DNA of 64,000 nt from Antedon mediterranea. Taxonomy: Eukaryota; Echinodermata; Crinoidea; Comatulida; Antedonidae. Location: the NCBI RefSeq assembly GCF_964355755.1, contig NC_092674.1:14887001-14951000 (forward strand), in the 5' to 3' direction. The position numbers and the translations under genes are program-made. The notes beneath the pieces were generated by a model. That model was not told the DNA's origin, searched no databases, and saw only the letters and a list, made by a program, of their open reading frames with translations. This document shows, piece after piece, positions 12,165 to 22,471 of the stretch. Each line of letters opens with the position of its first letter. Position 1 is the stretch's first letter.

Positions 12165-12365
12165 TTCCTAGCATTACACAAAAATAACGTGTATATTTAT
12201 TAAAGATAGAAAGTTTTGTGATCTTTAAAATAAGAACCATCATGTTAGTGGTTGATTTTTATTCTATTAGTCGTCAATGATAGCTGTGATATTTTAGTTT
12301 AGTGTTATTTATATTTCGTTAGTGTGTATTGATATGCTCCAGCTTCGGCGGATGAATAAAAAGAA

Positions 12366-12367
<2 letters not shown>

Positions 12368-12396
<29 letters not shown>
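12368..12396. repeat. (TA)n microsatellite
   Basis: About 14 TA units directly beside the dispersed repeat at 12398-12600. Confidence 0.9.
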
Positions 12397-12397
<1 letters not shown>

Positions 12398-12399
<2 letters not shown>

Positions 12400-12600
12400 C
12401 CAAAGGCAAATTACTGAAAAAAAATGACATTGCTGTGGATATCAGTGGCTGGATCTCAATGGAGATACAAAAATAAAAAGCGAAAAGCTAAATCAAAACG
12501 ATAAAGTAAACAGCCAGAAAAGTTAGCAGAGCTTTCGGGCAACACTAGCCCTTCATCAGTGCAAGTGAAGGAATTTGGATAACGTCAGAGTATAAAGCTG
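12398..12600 (-). repeat. Dispersed repeat with hammerhead-like end
   Basis: On the minus strand this block contains TGTATCTCCATTGAGATCC and CAGCCACTGATATCC, words that recur at 31096-31130 on the plus strand, so it is a dispersed element. Its 5' part on the minus strand carries a hammerhead-like motif. Penelope-like retroelements are known to carry minimal hammerheads at their ends; membership here is inference because no RT or GIY-YIG coding is visible nearby. Confidence 0.5.
12524..12559 (-). ncRNA. Hammerhead-ribozyme-like motif (imperfect)
   Basis: Read on the minus strand: CTGATGA (12559-12553), a 4-bp GGGC/GCCC stem with a 7-nt loop, GAAA (12536-12533), and a 3-bp AGC/GCT stem III closing on UA at the expected cleavage position. 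This matches the order of a type I minimal hammerhead core. Against activity: one extra A sits between CTGATGA and stem II, and the flanks do not form an obvious stem I. It may be a decayed copy or a chance match. Confidence 0.4.
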
Positions 12601-13035
12601 GCAAGTGCTGCCTGGGTGGACAGGAATAAAAGAAATATAACATACCGTAAAAAACACCGTCGCAATTGTAACTTAAGATTTGAAGCAGTCTTTCTATTCA
12701 AGTACATGTCTAAACACTTAGAATAGTTGATTTTAGTCGTAGGGGTGTTTATTAATAAAATTAAACCCTATAAGAATAAAGGGGGTTATATGTCGTGTTG
12801 TATGTATATGACACTTGGTAGACATTCAGTATTTCTTGAATTTTAAAAAAAAAACCGGATTATATGTTTAGTAAATTAGTTTAGTAATGTTTCCTTAATG
12901 ATTCTAAATCTGGAAAATTTGCTATACCTGAAATTTAAAATAAACATTGTATTTATTGAAGTTTAACAACACACAACAACACCATCATTAGGCGAATTAA
13001 AACGGTGACTACTTCTTCGCATGCAGCTAAAGTAA

Positions 13036-13176
13036 AATGACGTCACGTTAAAGACTTTGAATTCAAAGATCCCACTCCTCCACGCATGCGCAGTATGCAT
13101 GCATCGGGCGGCGCGAGAAGAGGATCGGCGGGAAGCGAGCCGTGGGGTGGTAGTGAAAAACTTTTTTGATGCTTGG
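13036..13176. promoter_or_regulatory. CpG-rich promoter-like island with CRE and NRF1-type sites
   Basis: A perfect cAMP-response element TGACGTCA lies at 13038-13045 and an NRF1-like CGCATGCGCA at 13083-13092, followed by a GC/CpG-rich block (CGGGCGGCGCGAG...). This is unlike the AT-rich surroundings and typical of broad animal promoters. It sits between the minus-strand BEN mini-gene and the plus-strand zinc-finger/recombinase gene, so it could serve both. A donor-like G|GTATGC at 13176 fits a plus-strand 5' untranslated exon. TSS evidence is absent. Confidence 0.5.
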
Positions 13177-13239
13177 TATGCATAAATTAACTACTAATAT
13201 TTACTAGGCTAGTTTGAAACAACTAACAACCAATAATAT

Positions 13240-13850
13240 ACAGGTCTATTAAGGCTAGTGAGGCTAGGCCCGGGCCAGCGAGAGGGTCTACAAGTACCCT
13301 TATTCTATACGATACGTCGTCTAGGTAGGCCTAGCCTATTATGCCAAGTAGGCCTAGTAGGTAGGTAGGCTAAGCCTAGGCTACTAGATCGGTAGGCCTA
13401 TACTACTACTAGCTAGCGGGAGGGGCCTTATTAGTTAGGCCTTGCCCTGGCCTAGTCTAGCCTAAAAAGAGAGTAGCCTAGCCTAGGCCTAGCCCTACTA
13501 CTACTAGGCCTAGGCTATATAATAATAAGCTTAGAAGCCGACTAAGGTTATAATATTATAGGCCCTCTAGGCCTAAACCTACAAAAATGTTGACATTTAC
13601 AATGTCAAATTCAAAAGGATGCCTAGCTCTAGGCCTAGGCTAGGCCTAGGAAGAGTTATAAAATACGAACTCACTCTACTAAGAGCTAGGCCTAGGTAGA
13701 CCCCTACTAGGCCTAGAGTAGGCCTACCCTATGCCTAGGCTACTTTCTACTTCTACAGGCCTAAAGTAGCCTAGTAGTAGGCACTAGTAGTCTAGGTTAA
13801 CTTTTAGAGGGTTAGCCTATTTTTTAGGTAGCTATGCTTAGTACTCTAGT
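13240..13850. repeat. TAGGCCTAG low-complexity tract
   Basis: Dense, irregular copies of the palindromic word CTAGGCCTAG and of CTACTACTAG. No periodic unit is evident. A similar tract occurs within the element at 52221-53712. Confidence 0.8.
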
Positions 13851-13854
13851 AGAA

Positions 13855-14837
13855 GGGGTGTCACGAAAGCTCAGACCACGAAAGCTCAGACCCCCTAAGA
13901 CCTAAGATCACGAAAGCTAAGACCCAACACCTAAGATTACAAATACTAAGATATACTACAGCTTAAAAACAATACTTGTTTATCCATACATAATTTTAAA
14001 CACAGTAGGTTTCATTTATTACCATAAATATAATTTAATACTACCGCAAAACATAGATAAACTCACATTATTTTCGCCCGTTGAGTAAATGTATATTTTT
14101 TCTTTACAACAAACAAATTTGACGGGTTGTTTGTTGGTATATATTTACTCCATTGTGTTGCTTCAGAGGATGGTTTTCTTACGCACCTGCCTTTCTTGTA
14201 TTTTGACTCCAAATTTGTTGATTAACTTTATCCTGAACACCACACTTTAAAATTAGGACTTATAAGTACTTTCAGAAGGAGAAACACATAATAACAAATA
14301 AATAAATCCTTTAAATTGATGATTTTACAGATGTGTTTCTTTGTATACTGTAATGACAATGTAACTCCTCGAGCTCCCCATGCTCAATGTTTTTGTTTCT
14401 ATGGAGCGCCAAAAGAGCAACAATAATAGTACAAGTATAAAAACAGAAAGAAAACGAAACAAAAAATTTAAATTTTACATTGTTTCATCCACACTGTAGA
14501 TGGACTCCACAGAGTTTTCAGCCCTCTATATAATTTTTGCTCTACTTACTTATTTACTTTAATTTTTAGGCCTACTGTACTGTAGGCTAGTCATTTTGTG
14601 TGCGAGAAAAACGTCTGTAAAATCATCAATTTAAAAATGTATTTGTTACTTTTTATGTGATTCTTTTTCATGAAAGTGCCAATTCTAAGGTGTGGTATTC
14701 AGAATAAATGTTGGGAGTTAAAATACAAGGCAGGTGCGAAAGATAAATATTTGTAATCTTAGGTGTTGGGTCTTAGCTTTCGTGATCTTAGGTCTTAGGG
14801 GTCTGAACTTTCGTGGTCTGAGCTTTCGTGACACCCC
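13855..14837. mobile_element. hAT-like non-autonomous element, copy A (983 bp)
   Basis: Terminal inverted repeats begin GGGGTGTCACGAAAGCTC and continue for about 70 bp, with the word CACGAAAGCT.AGACC repeated three times. The 8-bp duplication TAGTAGAA is found at 13847-13854 and again at 14838-14845. Eight-base duplications are typical of hAT elements. The interior is AT-rich, with no transposase. Both halves recur, inverted, in copy B. Confidence 0.9.
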
Positions 14838-14953
14838 TAGTAGAAGTGGTAGGATGAGCCAGGTTTTTCTGTGACTTTTTTTTATGATTCTCATTCATAT
14901 GGGATTATGGGGGCTATGAAGGCAGTACATAGGCAAGTACAGCACTTTGAAGT

Positions 14954-17211
14954 GGGGTGTCACGAAACCTAAGACCACGAAAGCTAAGACCCCCTAAGAC
15001 CTAAGATCACTAAAGCTAAGACCCAAGACCTAAGATTACAAATATTTATCTTTCGCACCTGTCTTGTATTTTAACTCCCAACATTTATTCTGAATACCAC
15101 ACCTTAGAATTGGCACTTTTATGAAAAAGTATCACATAAAAAGTAACAAATACAATTTTAAATTGATGATTTTACAGACATTTTTCTCGCACACAAACTG
15201 TTTGCGAATTTCGCATGACTAGCCTACAGAGTACAGTAGGCCTACCCCTGTTCAATTAGCCTGGGTGCAGTACAAATTTTGCGGGAAAAAAGTATAGGAA
15301 AATTGTTTTCTTTTTTTTCTGATAGAGTATACCATATAGAATGTCAGAAAAAAAATCCCCATCCCAGGGTCTTGGGGAAAATTTTTTACGGCACTTTCAA
15401 ATTTTGGCCTATATAACACACACAAATGCCTATTACACACACAAATACCTATATATAGGGGATAGGGAAAACAAATTCACGTTTTTTTTACTTGGAGTTG
15501 TGTTATGATAATTAAAATTTGCTGAGGCTTACTTTAATAACTACTTCTCATAGTAGTTGATAAATCGAGTCGATAACAATGACATCATCATGCCAGAATC
15601 CAATATGGCGTCCAATTTGGCGGAAAAAACAGGGTATTGCTAAACCCCTGCAAACCCTTGCAAACCTAAAAAAAAAACATAGCAAACCCCACCGAACCAA
15701 CATAAAAGTGATTGAATCATGTAGTGTACGATCCACTGGGTATATCCATGTAAAAAAAAAATTAAATTTCTACTGTTAACTACTTATTTTTGGGGTAAAA
15801 CATCATTTTTTGGTCAAAAATGATTGCTAAACCCTGCAAACCTCCAAAAAAACATAGCAAACCCCACCGAACCAACATAATAAAAGTGATTGAATTATGT
15901 AGTGTACGACCCACTGGGTATATCCATGTAAAAAAATATTGAATTTCTACTGTTTTACCCCAAAAATAAGTAGTTAACAGTATAAATTTTTAATTTTTTT
16001 TACATGGACATACCTAGTGGGTCGTACACTCCATGATTCAATCACTTTTATGTTGGTTCGGTGGGGTTTTCTATGTTTTTTTTCCAGGTTTCCAGGGGTT
16101 TGAGGGGGTTTAGCAATACTCTGTTTTTCCCGCCAAATTGGACGCCATATTGGATTCTGGCATGATGATGTCATCGTATCGACTTGATTCATCAACTACT
16201 ATGAGAAGCAGTTATTAAAGTAAGCCTCTACTAATTTTAATCATTAAAACACAACTGCAAGTAACAAAAACTGTTAATTGATTTTCCCTATCCCCTATAT
16301 ATAGGTATTTGTGTGTGTTAATAGAAATTTGTGTGTGTTATATAGGCCAAAATTTAAAAATGCCATAAAAAATTTTCCCCAAGACCCTGGGATGGGGATT
16401 TTTTTTCTGACATTCTATATGGTATACTCTATTAGAAAAACCAAAAAAAAATTTTCCTATACTTTTTTCCCGCAAATGTGTATAATAATTGTTCTGCACC
16501 CAGGCTAAATGTTTTTGTTTCTATGGAACGTCAAAAGAGCAAAAATTATATAGAGGGCTGAAAACTCTGTGGAGTCCATCTACAGTGTGGATGGAACAAT
16601 GTAAAATTAAAATTGTAATGATAATAGTATATCATGCAAGTACGAAGAAAGAAATACTGGCAAATAAATTTTAATTTAAAAATCATGATAATAAGTTTTT
16701 TTGTTTCGTTTTCTTTCTGTTTTTATACTTGTAATATATGTTGTTCTTTTGGCGCTTCATAGAAACAAAAACATTGAGCATGGGGGGAGCTCGAGGAGTT
16801 ATCTCTATGAGTATACAAAGAAACATGTCTGTAAAATCATCAATTTAAAGGATTTATTTATTTGTTTTTATGTGTTTCTCCTTCTGAAAGTACTTATAAA
16901 TCCTAATTTTAAAGTGTGGTATTCAGGATAAAGTTAGTCAACAAATTTGGAGTCAAAATACAAGAAAGGCAGGTGCGTAAGAAAAACATTCTCTGAACCA
17001 ACACAATGGAGTAAATATATACCAACAAACAACCCGTCAAGTTTGTTTATTGTAAACCTACTGTGTTTAAAATTATGTATGGATAAACAAGTATTGTTTT
17101 TAAGCTGTAGTATATCTTAGAATTTGTAATCTTAGGTCTTGGGTCTTAGCTTTCGTGATCTTAGGTCTTAGGGGGTCTTAGCTTTCGTGGTCTTACGTTT
17201 CGTGACACCCC
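14954..17211. mobile_element. hAT-like element, copy B (2258 bp), opposite orientation to A
   Basis: The same termini (GGGGTGTCACGAAACC at left, GTTTCGTGACACCCC at right) are flanked by the 8-bp duplication TTTGAAGT at 14946-14953 and 17212-17219. Its left end matches the right end of copy A in reverse, and its right end matches the left end of A. The extra length comes mainly from the foldback element at 15257-16507. Within the right part, another internal inverted pair (16508-16540 against 16740-16775) forms a further stem. Confidence 0.9.
15257..16507. mobile_element. Foldback element nested in copy B (1.25 kb)
   Basis: Ends are TAGCCTGGGTGCAG and CTGCACCCAGGCTA, perhaps with the short duplication AAT. 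The arms (about 15257-15800 and 15953-16507) are near-identical inverted repeats: both encode the same chance frame beginning MTSSCQNPIWRPIWR on opposite strands. The centre (15800-15952) is a partial direct copy of the left arm. No transposase is present; the structure would extrude a hairpin of over 500 bp. Confidence 0.88.
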
Positions 17212-17550
17212 TTTGAAGTGCTGTAGGTCTTGTTTGTCTGTTAAAGATAGTCTTTAGGTTTACCATCTCATAAGTCATACCCTCTAAAAACTGCTTTATC
17301 ACTAATGTGCTTAGTAACCTATACTAGTACTACACAGACAAGCATATTATAAATTGTATAAACTAAGTAAACCTAAATCTACTTTAACCTTACGTTAAAA
17401 TGAGTCAATTCTCAGCTGTATCACAAATTTCATTTTCAATTTCAAATAATTTTCCCTCAAAACAGAAGCTTGTGGTATACATTGTGTACAGTAAATAAGT
17501 GCATTTTGATTTTATAGCTATTCAAATTCTAGTTTTTTTTTAAACTCTAG

Positions 17551-20500
17551 GAAGGTAATCAATCCTGAAACCGATGGCACTCTCTTTTGAAGATGTGTTT
17601 AGAGATTTAAAGAAATCGTAAGTACACATAATATGAATAGGGTTGATACGAGGCCTAATTCAATTATTTCCATTAAGCTTATTGATTACGTTTGACTATC
17701 ATCAAATCGTTGACTTTAATTGATCTTTACTCAAATTAATAAAACCCATGTCTGTCTGTCTGTCCGGGTTTATTGAAAGACTAGGGGTTGCACGATCTTC
17801 AAACTAATAAGTAACCCTGAGGATATAGGTGAGTATGAATCTGATAAATGATGTTTTAAATTACATTTGAAACTTGCTCTGGGGTAGGTATACTTACTGG
17901 TAGATAAAAAACATTATTACTGTATTATTATACATTCCAGATGTGGCCAATTAAAAAAGTACAGTTAGTTAATGTTTAAAAGTGACATTCAAAATGGTAA
18001 GGTTGCAAATCTACAAATGCAAATATTTTCTGTACAATTAAATTCGGCTGACCTATGAATATATTAATCTAGTAATTTAGTTGAATGAGAATTTTACAAC
18101 CATTTTCTGACTTGTATTGTATATTCTTTTTATTTCAGAGGTAGAATAAGGGATGACGACTCATCAAGTGATGAAGAAACTGCTACTATCTTGACTACCA
18201 CGGAAATGTAAATATTTACCAAATTGAATTGCTCAGTTTGTAATTTTTAATTTGCATTCATTGTATAGCCCATTTTTCTAAAAAAGGAAGACATGATGAT
18301 CGTTGTTCTTCCAAACCGCTTTCAGAAAATGATTATCAAAGTTATTAGAAATATTTATATTTTTAAATAAGCAATAGAACGAAAAGTTATTGTAGTAGAC
18401 TAAACACCTTTGTTAGCAATGTTGAGTACAACATTGTGTAGTATTTTGATAAGTATTTTCTGTTAATTTCAGTGGTACAATAAGGAGTGGCAACTCATAC
18501 AGTGAAGATAATTCAAACAAAACTACTTTCTTACCAACAACAAAAATGTAAATATTTGCCAAATTAAATTGCTATTTAACACGATGCACTTGTAATTTTT
18601 AATCATGTATCTTGGAATAGTCTATTTTTCAAAAGGGACTAGGAATATTTATATTTTTTAATAAGCAATAGAACGAAGAGTTATTGTATTGTTGTATTGT
18701 ATTGTCTAGTATTAATTATTATTTTTTTTGTTTCAGTGCTACTGACTGTAACAAAACGTTGTTCACCAAAAAAACGTAAATATTTATTTAATTGAATGCC
18801 CATAATAAAACTGCTGATACTTTTGTAAATTGTAAACTCAGATTGGTGGTACATAATGTTGGATGTCACTATCTCTCGTGTAAATAAATGTAAACACCTT
18901 GGTGTGATATTAGATAATAATCTTTCTTGGTGCTCACAAATCGATAATGTAAAATCTAAGGCTTTGCAGAGCTTGTACTACTTAAAAAAGACTAATAATA
19001 TATTTCCAAAAGAAATTCAATGCAAACTATACAAATCACTTATGGCTCCTCATCTTGAGTATTGCCATGTTGTTTGGGGACGTTCAAATATAACTCAAAG
19101 TAAAACACTACAAGTTCTTCAAAATCGCGCAGCAAAAGTTATTACAAACAAATCTTAAACCGACTCTAGTACTCAAGCTCTACAAAGTCTAAATTGGATG
19201 AACTTAGATGAAAGATTATATATAAATGAAGCTATTGTTATGTTTAAGATTATGAACAACCTTGCACCTCCATATTTATTAAATAAGTTCAATATCAAAA
19301 ACAATTACTATAATATTAGAACTAAGCCAAATTTAATAGTACCAAAACCAAAAACAAACTACAAAAAACGTAGCTTATCATATAGAGGTGCCAAGGTTTG
19401 GAATGAGCTACATGAAGATATTAAAAATGTGAACTCTGTCTCTCTTTTTAAGAAACTGTTAACTGCTAATTTCATGTAGCTTTATTTAAATGTAGTGTAG
19501 GCCTATTATTTAATTTTATAGTTAGTAAGTGTATCCTTGTTTCATTGTAATTGTTTTATTATCTGCTTTTGTTTTTTGCTTCTGTAATTGTTTTATTATT
19601 TGATTTGATATCTGCTTTTTACATTTATTATTGTTGGTGTTTTCCTTTGAGCACGGTCTTACTGAAAAACAACTTTTAGTTGAGTTAAGTATCCGTGATT
19701 AAATAAAGCTTATTATTATTATTATTATTATCTCTAATAGTTTATGAGTATATTTCACTATATGTTATGTTATTTGTAAATGTTGCTACCATCCTATACT
19801 GTCATTGGGTTTAAAAATGTATACTTTTATATTATAAATTGCTAATTTTTTATTTAGATTGCGACCAGAAAACTACTGTATTTATATATATGCATACGCA
19901 GAAATTCATTTACGATGCCATTGTCATAAATGTCCTGATTTAATCAATTTTTTAGCCAAGATCAGATACTAAGAATAATGGTATGCAATCTGAAATTTGT
20001 ATTTCATTTTTCAATTTAGGTTCAGTTTTGTTTTCATGTCCAAAATGTTTTAAATGTTTTTTTTTGTGTGTTGATATGTTGATATTTAATAGTAACTTGA
20101 ATAGTGTATTTTTTCTTTATGATGTTAATTAAAAATAAGTATTGTTTGACTATTTTGACATCATTGGGAAATAAGATATAATTTTAAATATTGAATTTTG
20201 GTGTTTTCTTAGACATTGGTACAAACTATGGGGAAGAAGAAGAAGAAGGAACTGTAAGTATTATACCAGCATAGACTAAAATGCTTTGAAAGCTAACCTC
20301 GCCCAAATTTTTATATGAAAAGTGTGTATCATTGTAACTGTATGAAACATCCCTCAACGTCTTTTCTAATTAGTATAAAAATAGTATTTTTATGTCTTTT
20401 TTTTTTAATAGGTATCTTATGTGGACACTTCCTATAGGCCAGATGATTCAATATCTGAAACTAGTGATGAAGTAAGTGTTTTACTTTTAATGTTAATTTT

Positions 20501-22003
20501 GAAATCGTATTTTGAAACTTTTAATGTTATAAAACAAATATTTACTGGGCTTTCATCGGGTAACGGTTACAAATATAGCCCTCGACTTCGTCTCAGGATA
20601 TAGCATAGTCTCCAGATCACCTCGGTCTATATTTTTAACCATGCCCCTCAGTCCAGTAAATATTTGTATAACATACAACGTAATGTATTGCCAGGCCCAA
20701 ACTACTACTTCTCTATCTAGCGAACCATTTGTAAGAAATGAAATACATGTACCACCTATCCCAATCCGCTTACATTATAACACCTTATAAAATACTGTAT
20801 TGTTATGAATATTATACCAGCATAGGCCTATAGTGAGTTTAAAATGTTGCTAAAATGCTTTGAAAACTAGGCATGCTATGGCTGCTAAGCTAGTCCCTGC
20901 CTAAAAGAATAGTAACTGACGGCAATGCCAAATAATAATTTTAATACTAAGTATGTTGGTTAAAACTTAGTATTATGGTTTTGCTACAATTATTTGAGTG
21001 TATGTTAAAAAAACTTATGGACGAAAAACGCTCCATTACAAAAATAAAAAAGGCAAAATGTTTGGAATCATGAAATTGGAAAAATTTAGTGCCATGAAAA
21101 TAAAATATTTTACAGTATATCATTGTAACTGTATGGAACATCCCTCAATGTATATTCCAATTAGTATACAAATAGTATTTTTATATTTTTCCTTTTGAAT
21201 AGGCATCTGATATGGACACTTCCTATAGGCCAGACGATTCAATATCTGAAACTCGTGATGAAGTAAGTGTTTTACTTTTTATGTTTATTTTGAAATTGTA
21301 TTTTGAAACTTTTAATTTTATAAAACAAATATTTACTGGGCTTTCATCAGTGTAACTGTAAAAAATATAGCCCTCGACTTCGTCTCAGGATATAGCATAG
21401 TCTCCAGATCACCTTGGTCTATATTTTTAACCATGCCCCTCAGTCCAGTAAATATTTGTATAACATACAACGTAATGTATTGCCTAGGCCAAAACTACTA
21501 CTTCTCTATGTAGCGAACCATTTGTAAGTCTGCTCATATTATAACGCCTTATAAAATACTGTATTGTTATGAATATTATACCAGCATAGGCCTAGTGAGT
21601 TTAAAATGTTGCTAAAATGCTTTGAAAACTAGGCATGCTATGGCTGCTAAGCTAGTCCCTATCTAAAAGAATAGTAACTGACGGCAGTGCCAAATAATAA
21701 TTTAGATGTGGGAAAAGATCGCAAAGTATCTATTGAGCTCGTAGATTGTTTTACAGGTAGCATGTTGAATAATGCATGCACTGATAAACAAAACTGAAAT
21801 ACACAAATAATATGTCTGAGACACAATGTGTATTTATGAGTTCCTAGTAGTAAATTTATTCTTTACAAATTATAAATTATTATAGAAATAATTATCACTA
21901 AATCAAACAGTATTTGTCCAAAAAAGCCACTCTACATTCTTAGACAAAGTTATCATGTTTTTTTCCATAGGAAACAGAAATTCCAGAGGTTGAAGAAGTA
22001 GTA
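17551..22003 (+). CDS. N-terminal exons of a zinc-finger/tyrosine-recombinase gene
   Basis: Exon candidates: 17551-17617 (ATG at 17574), 18139-18207, 18473-18547, 18737-18775, 20213-20253, 20412-20471, 21203-21262 and 21971-22003, each with a T-rich-AG acceptor and a GTAAGT/GTAAAT/GTGAGT donor. Exons 2-4 have lengths that are multiples of three and keep one phase. Exons 2 and 3 encode related segments (SGRIRDDDSSSDEE, IGTIRSGNSYSED); the exons at 20412 and 21203 are 60 bp, phase 0, and nearly identical (DTSYRPDDSISET). The product would be an acidic, Ser-rich, disordered tail. The junction between the 18737 and 20213 exons is out of phase as drawn, so an exon may be missing (an acceptor at 19857 is a candidate) or the locus is decaying. 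Confidence 0.6.
18139..18775 (+). repeat. Tandem exon-plus-intron duplication
   Basis: The blocks starting at exons 18139 and 18473 share not only exon sequence but also the following intron (TAAATATTTACCAAATTGAA and AGCAATAGAACGAA words), a duplication unit of about 330 bp. The exon at 18737 retains the same splice context and a similar beginning. Confidence 0.75.
18840..19735 (+). mobile_element. 5'-truncated LINE (CR1/L2-like RT end and tail)
   Basis: Two consecutive frames (18856-19158 and 19198-19479) give the C-terminal part of a non-LTR reverse transcriptase: NKCKHLGVILDNNLSW, LEYCHVVWG, LQVLQNRAAKVIT, then AIVMFKIMNNLAPPYL and YRGAKVWNEL. The 3' end has AAATAAAGCTTATTATT with an (ATT)n run at 19709-19730, as usual for CR1/L2-type LINEs. 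One stop (TAA at 19156-19158) separates the frames. It sits within an intron of the zinc-finger/recombinase gene, same orientation. Confidence 0.88.
20320..21715 (+). repeat. ~0.77-kb segmental tandem duplication
   Basis: Blocks about 20320-20955 and 21112-21715 are near-copies, each holding one 60-bp exon (20412 and 21203) and the shared intron words AATATTTACTGGGCTTTCAT and AGGCATGCTATGGCTGC (20869 and 21631). A third partial copy of an internal word (ACAACGTAATGTATTGCC) occurs at about 22308. Confidence 0.85.
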
Positions 22004-22471
22004 GTGAGTAATTTAATTCCATATTATTTAGCAGTAGCAACCTTTTCTCACAGACATTAATATCATACCCATACCTTTTTTTTTCTGTATGAAGGGAATT
22101 GTCAATATTTGTATATGAAAGCTTATGCAAAACCAGTAAACATATACCCTTTACTTTACTGCTTGTGAAAATCATGAAATTCAAGTAAAAGTTTTTTGCC
22201 ATTAAAAATGATCACAAATGTATAAATTTTAGTGTGTAACCTTATTTTAGGTTGATATAAATAATTGTCACTAAAACATTGATATTTATGCTTTAGGCCT
22301 ATATTATACAACGTAATGTATTGCCTAGGCCCAAACTACTACTTCTTTATCTAGCTCGATCGAAGCTGCTTGTTAATGTTTAAACTGATTTATAACTATA
22401 TTATTAACTTAATTTATTTGAAATAAATATATTTATATATTACTATCTAAAAAAAAATAAAAAAAATTAAG

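Noticed and set aside
15548-16195. Mirror-image 60-70-codon frames
   Set aside because: They are the two arms of a foldback element read on opposite strands, with no family motif.
19858-19970. Extra exon of the recombinase gene (TTTAG acceptor, 37 open codons to a stop)
   Set aside because: Only one plausible splice site and low-complexity product; kept only as a possible explanation for the phase gap.
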